A stretch of DNA of 20,525 nucleotides from Euperipatoides rowelli (GCA_003024985.2 PXIH01S0004456.1), one strand, 5' to 3'; shown: positions 11,721 to 20,421, counted from the stretch's first letter. A program made the numbers and translations. Notes: a model not told the origin generated them from the sequence alone.

Positions 11721-12111
11721 GTTCAAGATTTAGGTTTAGATTTATTATGCATAGAATACAAAACTTACAATAGATATAGTCTCGAGCCCAATATGGATAT
11801 GAGACTTAATTACAATAAAAAATGATCCGACAATGTAAGAAATAAAGCTTAAATATAAAATAAAAAGTAGAAACACTCTAAAATATAAGTTTCTGATGTA
11901 AATAGGTTAATGAGCCAGTTAAAAACACCATAACGTGGTTAATTGAATTTAGTCTGATTGAAATAAAATTCCATTCTAGGGATCGCTGACCTTGCAAATT
12001 AATTAATGCCACATTTATCAATGATTGATTGAGCAGGACGGTCTAATTCAATGACCATCATGATCACCGGACATTACCCTTTTCCCTGTGAGGTCATGTC
12101 AAGGATAAAGT
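11721..12111. other. unassigned DNA
   Basis: Nothing recognisable. Base composition becomes less AT-rich after about 11960. Confidence 0.5.
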
Positions 12112-12198
12112 CTATTCAACACCAGTACCTGATGTTGTAACATTTAAGATGAGGAGGATAACAGATGCTATCACAGCTGTCTCTGGTTTGTTGGACAT
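12112..12198 (-). CDS. possible mini-ORF or first exon with hydrophobic leader
   Basis: An ATG at 12196-12198 opens 28 codons beginning MSNKPETAVIASVILLILNV, then TTS. The hydrophobic run followed by small polar residues resembles a signal peptide or a membrane anchor. A GT at the codon after TTS (TCAG then GTACTG) could be a weak splice donor; otherwise the frame ends at TAG 12112-12114. The surrounding 12040-12270 is richer in GC than its flanks and contains a CRE palindrome. No downstream exon on this strand was identified and the donor is poor. It may equally be chance. If real it would be on the opposite strand from the collagen exon. Confidence 0.15.
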   Translation of the reverse strand: MSNKPETAVIASVILLILNVTTSGTGVE

Positions 12199-12246
12199 AA
12201 GATTGTGAGAAACTGAATATTGACTGATTGTGCTCCAGACCAGGAA

Positions 12247-12254
12247 TGACGTCA
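12247..12254. promoter_or_regulatory. perfect CRE palindrome TGACGTCA
   Basis: The 8-bp consensus for CREB/ATF factors is exact. It lies 49 bases upstream of the minus-strand ATG at 12198. A TATA-like ATTTAAATA lies about 15-20 bases further upstream, which is the reverse of the usual CRE-TATA order. By chance one site is expected per tens of kilobases, so this is suggestive only. Confidence 0.3.
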
Positions 12255-12434
12255 TGTGGATGTGCGCTGTATTTAAATTCTAACAAAAATTTTATGAGTT
12301 TACCTACATTTGGTGTAAACTGTTTGCCACTACCTAAAACGTTTTTGTTAAATTATTTTTCTCAATGAAAAAAAAAAGGCTTTATAAATATTTTTATTTG
12401 AATATTCCACAGAATATATGTAATAAATAAATAA

Positions 12435-13274
12435 ATATTTATTTTTAAGGACATTAATTTTGGGTTTAGTGATGAACTTAGAATTAATATTCAATCTTTA
12501 AATGTGTTATTAGTGTTAATAGATGCAAATGACAAATCAATGAATATTTTTGCTTCAAATGTTAAAATACANTTAAAGAAGCTAAATNACAAAAAAANAC
12601 CAACTAGATTTGATAAAAAATTTCTCTAGAATTATTTATTCTAAAAAAAATATTACTAAAGCCTTGAGTAATAGATTTTTTAGAAGAAAAAAACATGGAT
12701 ATCCAAAAGTAATTATTTCTATAGACAAAGTATATGAAGGAAATGCAATTGCTGAAATTATTTATAATGATTATTATAATAATATATCATTGAAGAATAA
12801 TAATCAAAGAGAAAAAAGACCAAGTTGGAATAATTTTGTTATTGACAAAGATTTAAATAACAATTTTTCTATAAGTAAAACTGATATAGTTTTGGCACTT
12901 AATAGTATTCATAACAACACCTCCTGGTCCTGATGGATTAAATATTTCTTTTTATAAAAGATTCCAACATATCTTAATTCCTCTACTTCATATGTTTTTT
13001 AATGATTTGATATCAAAAAATTTGAGATAAAAATTTGAGTTCAGAATTTTTTTTTTTTTATAAAACTAATAATGATTATTTAATTAATGAAGATAATAAT
13101 AGATGCAATATTATTAAAAAAAAATGAGACCTTAGCATTGAAAATTCAGAGTTTAATCTTTATGCTAAAATTCTTAATAAATTTAATGAAACAGAAATTG
13201 ATAAAATTAATAACTTTGTGTTTTTGATAAAAGGCAGATCTATTCATTTGCTTTATTTATTCTTCAAGACATAA
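12435..13274 (+). pseudogene. L1/Tx1-like LINE ORF2 relic (linker and RT start)
   Basis: Three frames carry successive blocks of a non-LTR reverse transcriptase. Bases 12435-12629 are open for 64 codons (unrecognised linker). The second frame (12610-12933) holds a linker ending in FSISKTDIVLALNSIHNNTS. The third (12920-13030) reads PPGPDGLNISFYKRF then PLLHMFFNDL, the classic first RT block. After a gap, 13140-13274 reads ENSEFNLYAKILNKFNE, then FLIKGRSIHLLY, the block that normally follows WRPISL in L1/Tx1 elements. Palm motifs with the catalytic aspartates are absent, so the copy is internally deleted as well as frameshifted. Ns at 12572, 12588 and 12598 fall in it. Confidence 0.85.
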
Positions 13275-13560
13275 TGTTCCAAATTAAAAAAAAAAAANTT
13301 TATAAAAGTATGAAGTTCATTTTATTTTTTGGTACCATACTTAAATTGATTCTAAAAGTGTTATAATTTTAGATTTAAAATTATATTATACTGTATATCA
13401 TATTTGTACACAAAATAAAAAATATATCATATTTGATTTTCATGTTAAAATGTATATTTCAAGAAGTATTGTATTTAATACATTTGTAAGTTTTGTATTT
13501 TATTTTTTTCACAATAAATTTATATTTGAAGGGTGAAAGTCCCTTCAAAAAAAAATATAT
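13275..13560 (+). mobile_element. probable LINE 3' UTR, hairpin and poly-A end
   Basis: The AT-rich tail follows the LINE coding relic in the same orientation. It ends in ACAATAAATT, a perfect stem-loop (13525-13549), A9 and a short (AT)n. In stringent LINEs a 3' hairpin is the binding site of the reverse transcriptase. Link to the upstream ORF is by position only. An A-run containing N13298 may mark a deletion point. Confidence 0.55.
13525..13549 (+). other. 9-bp perfect stem-loop at LINE 3' end
   Basis: TTTGAAGGG (13525-13533) pairs exactly with CCCTTCAAA (13541-13549) around a TGAAAGT loop. AATAAA lies just upstream and an A-run directly follows. Confidence 0.8.
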
Positions 13561-13857
13561 ATATATTGTCAACTTCCAATTTAACCTACAGTATATCAAA
13601 ACCATTTGAAATTATTACATGGTCAAAATCTCAAATGTATTAAATGAGTTATCTCTCAATTAAATTTGTAAAATTCAGTAAAATTTATCTAAATTTTCTT
13701 TGACTGAAAATTGAAAATAGTTTTTAACCTCTTGTTTTATGAAACTTTTCTAATTAACAGTACATTTCAATTTGTCGGCTCAATTTTATTGTTTTGATAA
13801 TTTTTGTCAGTCTTATCTTTTAACATACATGAATAAACTTATGTTGGATTTTTTTAG

Positions 13858-13947
13858 GGTCAAAAGGAGAAATGGGAGACATGGGATTACCGGGTCCTAT
13901 AGGTCTTCCAGGACCTGATGGTATTCCTGGACTTCCTGGAATAAAAG
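13858..13947 (+). CDS. single collagen triple-helix exon
   Basis: A T-rich tract and AG (13856-13857) precede, and GTAATT (from 13948) follows, a 90-nt exon. With one G from the exon before, it encodes exactly ten Gly-X-Y triplets: GSKGEMGDMGLPGPIGLP then GPDGIPGLPGIK. Both introns split the glycine codon after its first base (phase 1-1), so the exon is a symmetrical cassette. Fibrillar collagens usually have 45/54/108-nt exons starting with a whole Gly codon. Split-Gly exons and hydrophobic X residues (Met, Leu, Ile) are more like type IV or other non-fibrillar collagens. The product would be an extracellular-matrix trimer chain. No damage is seen. Other exons must lie outside the window or more than several kb away, as none was found. 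Confidence 0.9.
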
Positions 13948-14830
13948 GTAATTAATATGTTTAAGTTTAGATTTAGTGAAAAGATTAAATACACATCTGT
14001 TTTTAATGTTAATTTTAATTTCCTTAATACTATAGTATATTTTAGATATTTTAATTTTTAAACTGTTAGAATTCAGTTGCAGTTATATCTCAGTTAAAAT
14101 TAGTTCATTATAAGATGTTTTATTATAAAGTTATTTACCAGTTAGAGATCATTGTCATTTTGAGTTTCCATATTTCACTATGATGTTATTAAATCAAAAT
14201 GTTACATTTTTTAATTAATGAAATTGTATTAAGTTAATCAAATATTTATTTCCTAATAACATTTTATTTCCTGTCCAAATGTGAAGCAAAAAAAAAGTCT
14301 TATAAGTAGTTTTTACAACCAATAATAAAAACTTTATTAAAATTCATATTTTCATACTATGACTTCACTGTAGGAATGTCTTGAATAAATAAGGAGAAAC
14401 ATAACATATCCAGCATTTATAATTTAAATTCAGATATAAGTTGATTTTAAATAGTTATCATAAGGATTTTTTTTTTCTACTGAAAGCTATATTTAAATTT
14501 AACATTTATTCCAATGCCAAATATTGTTTCAATATAAGTTACCTCATTTAATGTCATGTTTTCCAGGAACCAACCACAACATATTTTTATTTGGGGTATA
14601 TTTTTATTTGCCTTAGAATACAACTAAAAATAATTTCATGTTGTTTTTTTTTACTTTATACATTTGGTAATTGCAATGGATAAGTTTGCATCATATCTCA
14701 AAATAACAAGATTTAACAGAAATTGACATGGTAGTTAAATGGCTTTCATTATGGAAACACCTTATTGATATTGTAATCCTAATAAAGAAGCTGAACCTGA
14801 TAATTGCATCATCCTTACACAAAGACAGGC
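13948..14830. other. collagen intron, no gene seen
   Basis: AT-rich sequence without recognisable coding. TTTTCCAG at about 14560 looks like an acceptor, but the bases after it do not encode Gly-X-Y. The 3' half (about 14640-14830, with AATAAAGAAGCTG near 14780) could be the 5' LTR of the downstream Gypsy relic, but no matching 3' LTR was found. Confidence 0.5.
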
Positions 14831-14838
14831 CTATAATG

Positions 14839-14850
14839 TGGTGTCAAGAG
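14839..14850 (+). promoter_or_regulatory. candidate Gypsy primer-binding site
   Basis: TGGTGTCAAGAG begins with eight bases complementary to a tRNA 3' end of the Leu type (…TGACACCA), a frequent primer choice in Gypsy elements. It lies about 150 bases upstream of the gag ATG, the expected place. The last four bases do not match the usual continuation. Confidence 0.35.
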
Positions 14851-14992
14851 ATAAAATCAAATAAGTAAATAAATAATAAACCTAAAACTATTAAAAAAAA
14901 ACAATATATAGCCTACTGTAGATATGATATTATAATAAACAAAACCGCAAAATAAATGAAATAAGCAAGTTAGCTTTATCTGCAAAACTAAT

Positions 14993-15358
14993 ATGAATGC
15001 TGCAATTTTTAAGCCAGTAGAATTTGACTTCCCAGACAATGTGAGTGAAAATTGGTACAAATGGAGGCAAATATAGATGCTGCTAGATACAGTGAGGTTA
15101 ACATTCCTAACTTATAAATCTAATTGGTAATTAAAGTGTTGATGTTTTCAATATATTTAAGTTTGAGAATGATTGAAATGTTTTGAAAAATGTGATCGAT
15201 AAATATCGGAACATTGTAGTCCCATAAAAAAATGTTGGCTTAGAAAAGTTTAAGTTCTACTCAATTATCCAAAAGGAAGCCAAGGAAAGGCCTTTGGTCC
15301 ATTTGTGAGTTTAGACTTGCTAGCACATTCTGAAAATTTGGTGACCAACAGAATTCAA
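14993..15358 (+). pseudogene. Gypsy-type gag, decayed
   Basis: ATG 14993 opens MNAAIFKPVEFDFPDN, then ENWYKWRQI and a stop at 15074. Phe-Asp-Phe followed by Asn-Trp-x-x-Trp is the start of the capsid-like gag of many animal Gypsy elements. A later frame (about 15180-15295) reads VLKNVIDKYRNIVVP, then KFKFYSIIQKEAKE, matching the block around the gag dimer region. A third frame (15304-15357) reads EFRLAST…KFGDQQNS. Blocks are in the right order but need at least two frame changes and contain stops. Gag packages the element RNA; this copy cannot. Confidence 0.7.
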
Positions 15359-15368
15359 GCATCATTGA

Positions 15369-15595
15369 ATAACTACCATATGGTCCCAAACTAATCATGA
15401 AGTGGAACACAATCAGTTGATGCTAAACAAAGCCCTGCAAATAGCTGAAGCAGGAAATAAGAACTACAGAACCTAGAGATATGTTAAAGGATTATAGAAC
15501 TACCCCACACTCAGTGGTTTATCTGGCAGACAGAGGTAAGACATGGAAAAATTATGTGTGGGAAAGATGAGTTAAGAGGAAGATATATGTAGATT
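15369..15595 (+). pseudogene. Gypsy-type integrase 3' part, decayed
   Basis: Frame 15369-15476 reads ITTIWSQTNHEVEHNQ, then LMLNKALQIAEAGNKNYRT, ending in TAG. The adjoining frame from 15469 reads EPRDMLKDYRTTPHSVV. These match the end of the retroviral-type integrase core and its linker (consensus P-x-W-P-Q-x-N-G-E-V-E … Y-R-x-T-P-H-S). The conserved Pro and Gly of that block are lost here (I-W, N-H). A weak MCGKDELRGR near 15555-15590 fits the next block. Protease, reverse transcriptase, RNase H and the integrase N-terminus are absent, because gag ends about ten bases upstream. Confidence 0.8.
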
Positions 15596-15599
15596 TCTA

Positions 15600-15985
15600 T
15601 ATACAAAAGATAGAAACCTACAGAATGAAATATTATTTCATTCATTATATTTATTTATTGAAATTTGTATTTTTTGAAGTAATAAATAAATGTACTTTGT
15701 AATTTATTTATTTTGGGTATTTATTGATGTATATTTTATTATTTTGCAATCGTATGTAATTATATGTGATTTATTATAATTATTTCTAAAGATATTGCCA
15801 ATCAGACAATTTATGTCTAAATTATGCCCTTAGCCCCTGCCCTTAACCCATGAAAACCCTTTGTGATGAAAGCTGTCAAGAATGTTAAGTTATTTTTTTT
15901 AATAAATTAAAATCTATAAAGATTTTAATTACAAGAAGTCTGGAAAAGCGGTTATTTAAAGTTTTCAAATACGTTTTGTTGAAAT
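15600..15985. other. AT-rich spacer with TTTA repeats
   Basis: Imperfect TTTA/TAAA runs at about 15645-15725. No coding signal. A 3' LTR for the Gypsy relic would be expected near here but was not recognised. Confidence 0.5.
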
Positions 15986-15990
15986 GTTTC

Positions 15991-16004
15991 GTTACCATGG
16001 TGAC
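15991..16004. promoter_or_regulatory. RFX X-box-like palindrome
   Basis: GTTACCATGGTGAC fits the RFX X-box layout (GTTRCC, AT, GGYRAC) with one departure in the second half-site. A second site lies about 145 bases downstream. X-boxes typically sit close upstream of cilium genes but also occur in transposon LTRs. Confidence 0.4.
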
Positions 16005-16136
16005 AAGCTGAGGCTGAAAATATTACGTTTAATATTTAATAAAAGTTATTCATACGTCATTATTGCAGTTTGTTATTCTCACCTGGTGGTGGTGCTGTTT
16101 AAAATAATTTTGCATAAAAGGAAGTTGATAGGTACC

Positions 16137-16149
16137 GTACCATAGCAAC
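16137..16149. promoter_or_regulatory. second X-box-like site
   Basis: GTACCATAGCAAC has a perfect right half-site (AGCAAC) and a reduced left one. It overlaps a CCAAT box (16149-16153), followed by a TATA-like ATATATTAA (16152-16160) and TCAGTGC at 16194-16200, which resembles an initiator. Confidence 0.35.
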
Positions 16150-16151
16150 CA

Positions 16152-16200
16152 ATATATTAAAGGACTAGATACAAAAGCTTTACTTTTGTTTGTTCAGTGC
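16152..16200 (+). promoter_or_regulatory. possible TATA/initiator promoter
   Basis: ATATATTAA, then TTGTTCAGTGC about 40 bases on, somewhat further than the usual 30. It would drive transcription toward the BED-finger relic whose ATG is at 16499. No independent support. Confidence 0.25.
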
Positions 16201-16242
16201 ACACATCACAGCCTTATTAAAAAATTCACTCCTGCTTTTCCT

Positions 16243-16253
16243 CCCCCCCCCCC
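16243..16253 (+). repeat. C11 homopolymer
   Basis: Eleven consecutive C residues in AT-rich DNA. A similar C11 run is at 17082-17092. Confidence 0.9.
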
Positions 16254-16498
16254 TCTCCTTGGCATCGGGGGAAAATTTTACTAATTCCAATTTTTAAAAG
16301 TTGGCAGCTCTGCATGCGCATTGTGCTAGTGTAGATTGATGCATGAGCAATGTCTGTTAGTCAAGCTTGAAACATAGCATGGGAAAATAAATGCTGCTTG
16401 GGAGGCTAGGCACTATACCACATGTCGTCACTCATCAACTTATACCATCCATAACTCGGTGGCTACTTTTAATTTGGTTTGTTTGAGTATTATTAAAA

Positions 16499-16699
16499 AT
16501 GTCTGGTAAATGTCATTTCAATTTGTTATGGCTTGAAAATGATGCATATAAAGATTGGCTAGAACAATCTGAAGGCGATTCACTTAAACGGCCTGCAAGG
16601 TATGCCTAAAAATCCTTTGACATCTCATACTAGGGAGAATCGGCTCTTATGAGTCATTTAAAAGGCAAGAAAATTATTATGTTATTTTTAATGAATTGA
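16499..16699 (+). pseudogene. BED-type zinc-finger N-terminus relic
   Basis: One frame from ATG 16499 to TGA 16697 keeps its register for 66 codons but has internal stops at 16607 (TAA) and 16631 (TAG). It begins MSGKCHFNLLWLENDAYKDW, continues LEQSEGDSLKRPARYA, stop, KSFDISY, stop, then GESALMSHLKGKK. The pattern Lys-Cys-x-Phe … Trp-Leu … Tyr-x-x-Trp-Leu … Ser-x-Leu-x-Ser-His-x-x-Gly-x-Lys is that of a BED-like DNA-binding finger at the start of hAT-like transposase-derived proteins. The central Cys-x-x-Cys is lost (Tyr and a stop). An alternative is a real first exon ending at AAG then GTATGC (16601), but the conserved continuation beyond it argues for a pseudogene. Confidence 0.65.
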
Positions 16700-17300
16700 T
16701 TAGAATTATGAATAGTAATTATTAAACATTTTAATGTGAATAGAAAATGTACTCGCTACATAGACAAATGAATTATTGTTGAAAGTGGGTGTCTGATTAC
16801 AATAACTGGTGCAGTGTTGGTGATTTTTTTCAACACAATTGACATTAACTGGAATAGGTCTAATAACATTACAGTGGAAAAATAGTAAAAAAAAATTTAG
16901 AGATTAGCAAATCAAAAGAATACCGGCAATTTAATTTAGTTGCTAAATTAAAAGAATTTGTGTATGATTTAATTTAAGGAATATAAGTATGTACGCTTTA
17001 GGAATATATATACTGTATGTACATATAGGCTACTATACTATAATAAATATACCTTATAGCAATAAAAAATTTAAAACTCTTCCCCCCCCCCCTTCCCCAC
17101 CAAAATCCCCAACCATTTCACATATTTAGGTCCTTGAAATTGTCCTTTTGTGGTAATGAAAAGTTCTGAAAAGTGCTTGAATTTCTTTTGTTGATAAGTG
17201 TACGGACCATGTGTTTAGTCATTGACCTGAAGGCATGATCTAGACAAATTAAGTTTTTTTTATATAGGTGACCAATTATAATAATACTATAATCTATTGA
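16700..17300. other. unassigned AT-rich DNA
   Basis: No coding or RNA gene recognised. Contains the C11 run at 17082-17092 and TATATATACTGTATGTACATATA near 17004-17026. Confidence 0.5.
17082..17092 (+). repeat. C11 homopolymer
   Basis: Eleven consecutive C residues, second of two such runs within 850 bases. Confidence 0.9.
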
Positions 17301-17308
17301 AGGTTGGA

Positions 17309-17875
17309 TTATAGTTCATATAATAGTTTGAAAACAATTGGGTTAATATATTTAATGTTATTTTTAATAATTCTAAATTTCATTCTAATATTTTTCACCA
17401 TTTTTTGTGCTTGATGAAAAAAAGATAATTTACTTTCAAAAGTTATCCCCAAATCTCTGTGAATTTCTACTTTCTCAATTGTGTTATCTATTTTACAGAC
17501 TGAATTAATTTTAGTATCAAAACCAATCAACATTATTTCAGTTTTATCGGGATTGATAACCAATTTATTATCTTTAAACCAGTCCAAGAGAATATTCAGA
17601 TTAGTCTGAAGAATTTCAGCGTCTTTTACAGAGTATACCATATATGACTATAGATTTTTATATCATCTGCATATATAATGCTATTAGTCTAATTTAGATT
17701 AAGGAAATCAATGAAATATAAGTTAAAAAGACATGCCAATAAGGAAGATCCTTGTGGAAGACCAATATTTATAGTATTATGTCACACATAATCAGAGCTC
17801 ATTATAACATGGAAAATTCTGACTTCTAATCCATGACCTGTACTCTACACCACCAAATACAGGGTCATACAACAC
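17309..17875 (-). pseudogene. LINE reverse transcriptase palm and thumb fragment
   Basis: On the minus strand, from about 17840 down: SSDYV, stop, then NIGLPQGSSLLACLFNLYFI (GLPQGS at 17746-17763). Then comes NSIIYADDIKIY with the catalytic Tyr-Ala-Asp-Asp at 17662-17673. A frameshift joins to a 110-codon open frame (17641-17309) containing LDWFKDNKLVINPDKTEIM and HRDLGITFESKLSF, then IRMKFRII. These are consecutive RT motifs of a non-LTR element. The active-site aspartates survive, but a stop lies before YADD and the frame is broken, so no enzyme can be made. The fragment lacks both the RT start and the C-terminal end. Clade cannot be fixed by eye (jockey/CR1 group). Confidence 0.9.
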
Positions 17876-18335
17876 ATATAACACCCATTTTTCCTTGTTA
17901 GTACAGTATGGTACACAAACAAAATTTAAAAAAACCCTAAAAGTTATGTGAGCCTTTAGAGTTAGATTCAACTTATATATTCAAACTTCATATCGCTTTG
18001 TTCACTAACTCACAGATTTAATCAATTTTTTCTTTTAATAATTACAAATAATCTTCAACTAAAACAGAGCTTATTACATATAAGTATTGGTATTGAACTT
18101 CCAATCGCTATCAAGGCTAAACAACAATCACAACATTTTTAGTGGTTTTTCAACCTTCATTTAGCCGACTTACTAACTAAAACCAAATTTTATGATGAAA
18201 ATCTCAATATCAGTGACAGTATATCATAATCATGAATGGCAACATCCTAGATACATTTAGTAACAATAGACATTGATCATAAATCACTGTATCTTGAAAG
18301 AAATATATTGGGCACAGTACCAGTTTAGTTTGACA
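17876..18335. other. unassigned AT-rich DNA
   Basis: No coding signal recognised. It may include 3' UTR of the minus-strand LINE fragment that ends at 18338, but no tail or poly-A was seen. Confidence 0.45.
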
Positions 18336-18337
18336 TA

Positions 18338-18880
18338 TCAATAGCTCATATCTAAATCATCATCTTGAAATAAGACTTTGTCCAGATCTTTCTTGTATGA
18401 TAAATTGTCAAAAATGGATATAGGTAAACAGTTCAAGATCTGTATTACTCTGTTAGCTATGAAGTTCCTTCTGATAGTATTATGGATGTGGGATCTTTTT
18501 ATCCTTAAGTTGTGGCCACAAGTTTTGCTGTTCTGAATTAACTCAAACAACACCTGCGTGTTATTTTCCACTACTATTTTTTATAAAGCATAAATCAACT
18601 CTCCCCTGCAAAGTCTTTACTGAGGAGACAAGATTCCTATTGAGTTAAGAATTTTAATACATTTATCATAGGCTATAGTGGTAAAATCCTTTAATCCTTT
18701 TGCTAAATCTTCTGAATACAGTAATTTAACTTGTCATTATCTTTTTTATTTGTGATTTTAAATGTTAAATTACAATAGTCNATGATACACGCCACATATG
18801 TTTTATATGTAAGAGAAAACATTTTTAAAGACATTTTTTTGAAGGTTCTAAATATCAGACATTTTACCTGCCATTCTTCT
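18338..18880 (-). pseudogene. LINE ORF2 C-terminal fragment
   Basis: Starting near 18870 on the minus strand: FRTFKKMSLKMFSLTYKTYV, then DYCNLTF and KKDNDKLNYCIQKI. The next part is in broken frames (18703-18580): KCIKILNSIGILSPQ, then LCRGELIYALYKI. The last frame (18571-18338) reads CGHNLRIKRSHIHNTIRRNF, then RVIQILNCLPISIFDNLSYK, and ends with TGA at 18338. This is the thumb and C-terminal region of CR1/Rex-like LINEs (consensus Y-K-T-Y-V-R-P … R-G-H … R-R-N-F … W-N-x-L-P). It is separate from the fragment at 17309-17875. On this strand the C-terminus lies upstream of the palm, so they cannot be one collinear copy. N18781 lies within it. Confidence 0.85.
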
Positions 18881-18944
18881 TGCCATGTAGTTAGCGTGAG
18901 TTCATTACCGTGCTGCAATATGCTTGCTTATTTAAGAATCAATG

Positions 18945-20045
18945 AGATTTTCATGTTGATGGCTCCTTAGTTATCAAAGTAATGGTAGGGTTTTCTTTGG
19001 TGTAGTCTTTGACATTAATTTCATTGAAAAACATTTTCAACCATTACATTTGTTTTGAATATTTCATACAGCCAAAAATTCTGCTTTACTGTAGATAAAC
19101 TAGTGCATTCCTATTTCTTGCTGCCCTACTGGGCTTGAAAATCATAACTTGATGATGATAGTCGGTCTTGATTGTCCGATGCCAAATCTGAATCACAATA
19201 GATTTAATCAGTTGATGTCTTCCTTTTAAAAATAAGTTTCTAATATTATTTTTAATGCCTTTTAAATACCTGGTTATGTTTTTCACAACTTACCAATACT
19301 GTCTTTAATATGTATTATTAAATGGCATAAATAGTTCATGGGATATTTGATCTGGAGCAGCACCCCTTTCGGGTGAAGATCCCAATAATGTAATAATAAT
19401 AATAATAATAAATCTGGCCTAGTACATTTTGTTAACATACTGTACCTAGTGTTTCTATATATGGAAGGTTCTTCCATATATCCAAATCCATTCTTTCTCG
19501 GTTCTCTTGAAAATCTTTGGTTTGAATGAAATGGGTCTTGACTTTGCTTCTAGCATGTTGTATTTCTTAATTAATATGTCAATCAGGTGTATCTGGTTCA
19601 TTTCAATTGTCCCATTTAACACTTGTAGATTTTCATTGATAAAATATGTACTTTGCTGTTTTCATCTGAATGCTGTGTATTTATAGCTGGGACTGCTTCT
19701 AAAATTGGATCTTTCTTTGTTTCATCTTCAGACACTCCTACTATTAACTCATTTCATCTCCATTGTTGGATTTACTCTTTTACTTCATCTTCATTGGAAA
19801 ACACTTTCATCAAACACTGCATTCTTACTTGCATGAAAAAAAATTGTTTTGGGGATCATACATATTATATCCTATTTTGCCTTCTATAAGTCCTACAAAG
19901 ATATACTCCTTTGCCTTCTGCTTAATTTTGTCATTTGTTTTTCAGTCGGTATAAATGTCCATGCCTTACTACCAAATACTAATATGACTTCTTAAACTTC
20001 CAACTCAGTTTCTTGAATGAAGTTTGATGTCTCAGATAATTTGTG
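18945..20045 (-). pseudogene. Ty1/Copia pol relic (integrase end, RT end, RNase H)
   Basis: Minus-strand blocks appear in Copia order. FGSKAWTFIPTEKQ (from 19976), then KEYIFVGLIEGKIGYNMYDP (about 19852-19911) and NAVFDESVF (19797-19823) mark the integrase C-terminal region. NGTIEMNQIHLIDILIKKYN (to 19554) and TKCTRPDL (to 19409) are the end of reverse transcriptase. NYLCHLI, then VVKNITRYLKG (RYLKG at 19257-19271), YCDSDLASDNQDRLSSSS (CDSD at 19186-19197) and DN-stop-GAINMKI (18947-18979) are RNase H. The RT core with its YVDD motif is deleted (between about 19790 and 19620). Many stops and frame changes are present. No LTRs were recognised. Confidence 0.85.
19356..19411 (+). mobile_element. 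56-bp retroposon tail inserted in Copia relic
   Basis: The sequence between TRPDL and the following NYL block of the Copia relic is interrupted by a 56-bp plus-strand insert: AGCAGCACCCCTTTCGGGTG, then AAGATCCCAATAATG and (TAA)n. CACCC (19361-19365) can pair with GGGTG (19371-19375). The insert is flanked by ATCTGG at 19350-19355 and 19412-19417, a candidate target-site duplication. A short hairpin plus (TAA)n is what a very 5'-truncated LINE or SINE end would look like. Confidence 0.65.
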
Positions 20046-20405
20046 ACACTCATTGTTTCTTCCTATACTAGCTTCAATCAATAAAATATCTTGTTTTACT
20101 CTAAAGGCTTTGGTTTAGTCTTTCTACTTATCCATTTTGCTAGGATATGTGTAGTCTACTGATATACATATACAGTAAACTACAGAACGAGTTGTTAAAG
20201 TAGTATAATTTTCCCTCTCATTCCTAAATTTTGAAGACAAATAGAACAAAACCAGGTTATTGTTCACATCAGTTTGTCCAAATTATGTAATTTTAAGGCT
20301 TACACAGGTCTCCTGTAAAGAAACAAAAATATTCAAAGTGATTATACTTGAGATATAAATGATCATTAATGAAATTGCATAATTTTTAATTGTTTATACG
20401 AAAGA
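20046..20405. other. unassigned AT-rich DNA
   Basis: No coding signal recognised. The first part may still be worn Copia integrase, but no motif is convincing. Confidence 0.45.
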
Positions 20406-20421
20406 AAATTAATGTATAGAT

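Noticed and set aside
12196-13947. The hydrophobic-leader ORF as first exon of the collagen gene
   Set aside because: It is on the opposite strand from the collagen exon.
14556-14630. Second collagen exon after TTTTCCAG
   Set aside because: The following bases do not give Gly at every third residue in any frame.
14857-15060. 67-codon minus-strand frame
   Set aside because: It lies antisense to the Gypsy gag start and is a shadow frame.
15329-15368. Reading 15329-15368 as integrase
   Set aside because: A frame there loosely resembles the integrase core, but the gag reading with Phe-Gly-Asp-Gln-Gln in the neighbouring frame fits much better.
16243-17092. The two C11 runs as ends of one element
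   Set aside because: Their flanks are not similar beyond the homopolymer, so no shared element is supported.
19653-19954. Plus-strand frames of 78 and 63 codons
   Set aside because: They are antisense to the Copia pol relic and show no motif of their own.
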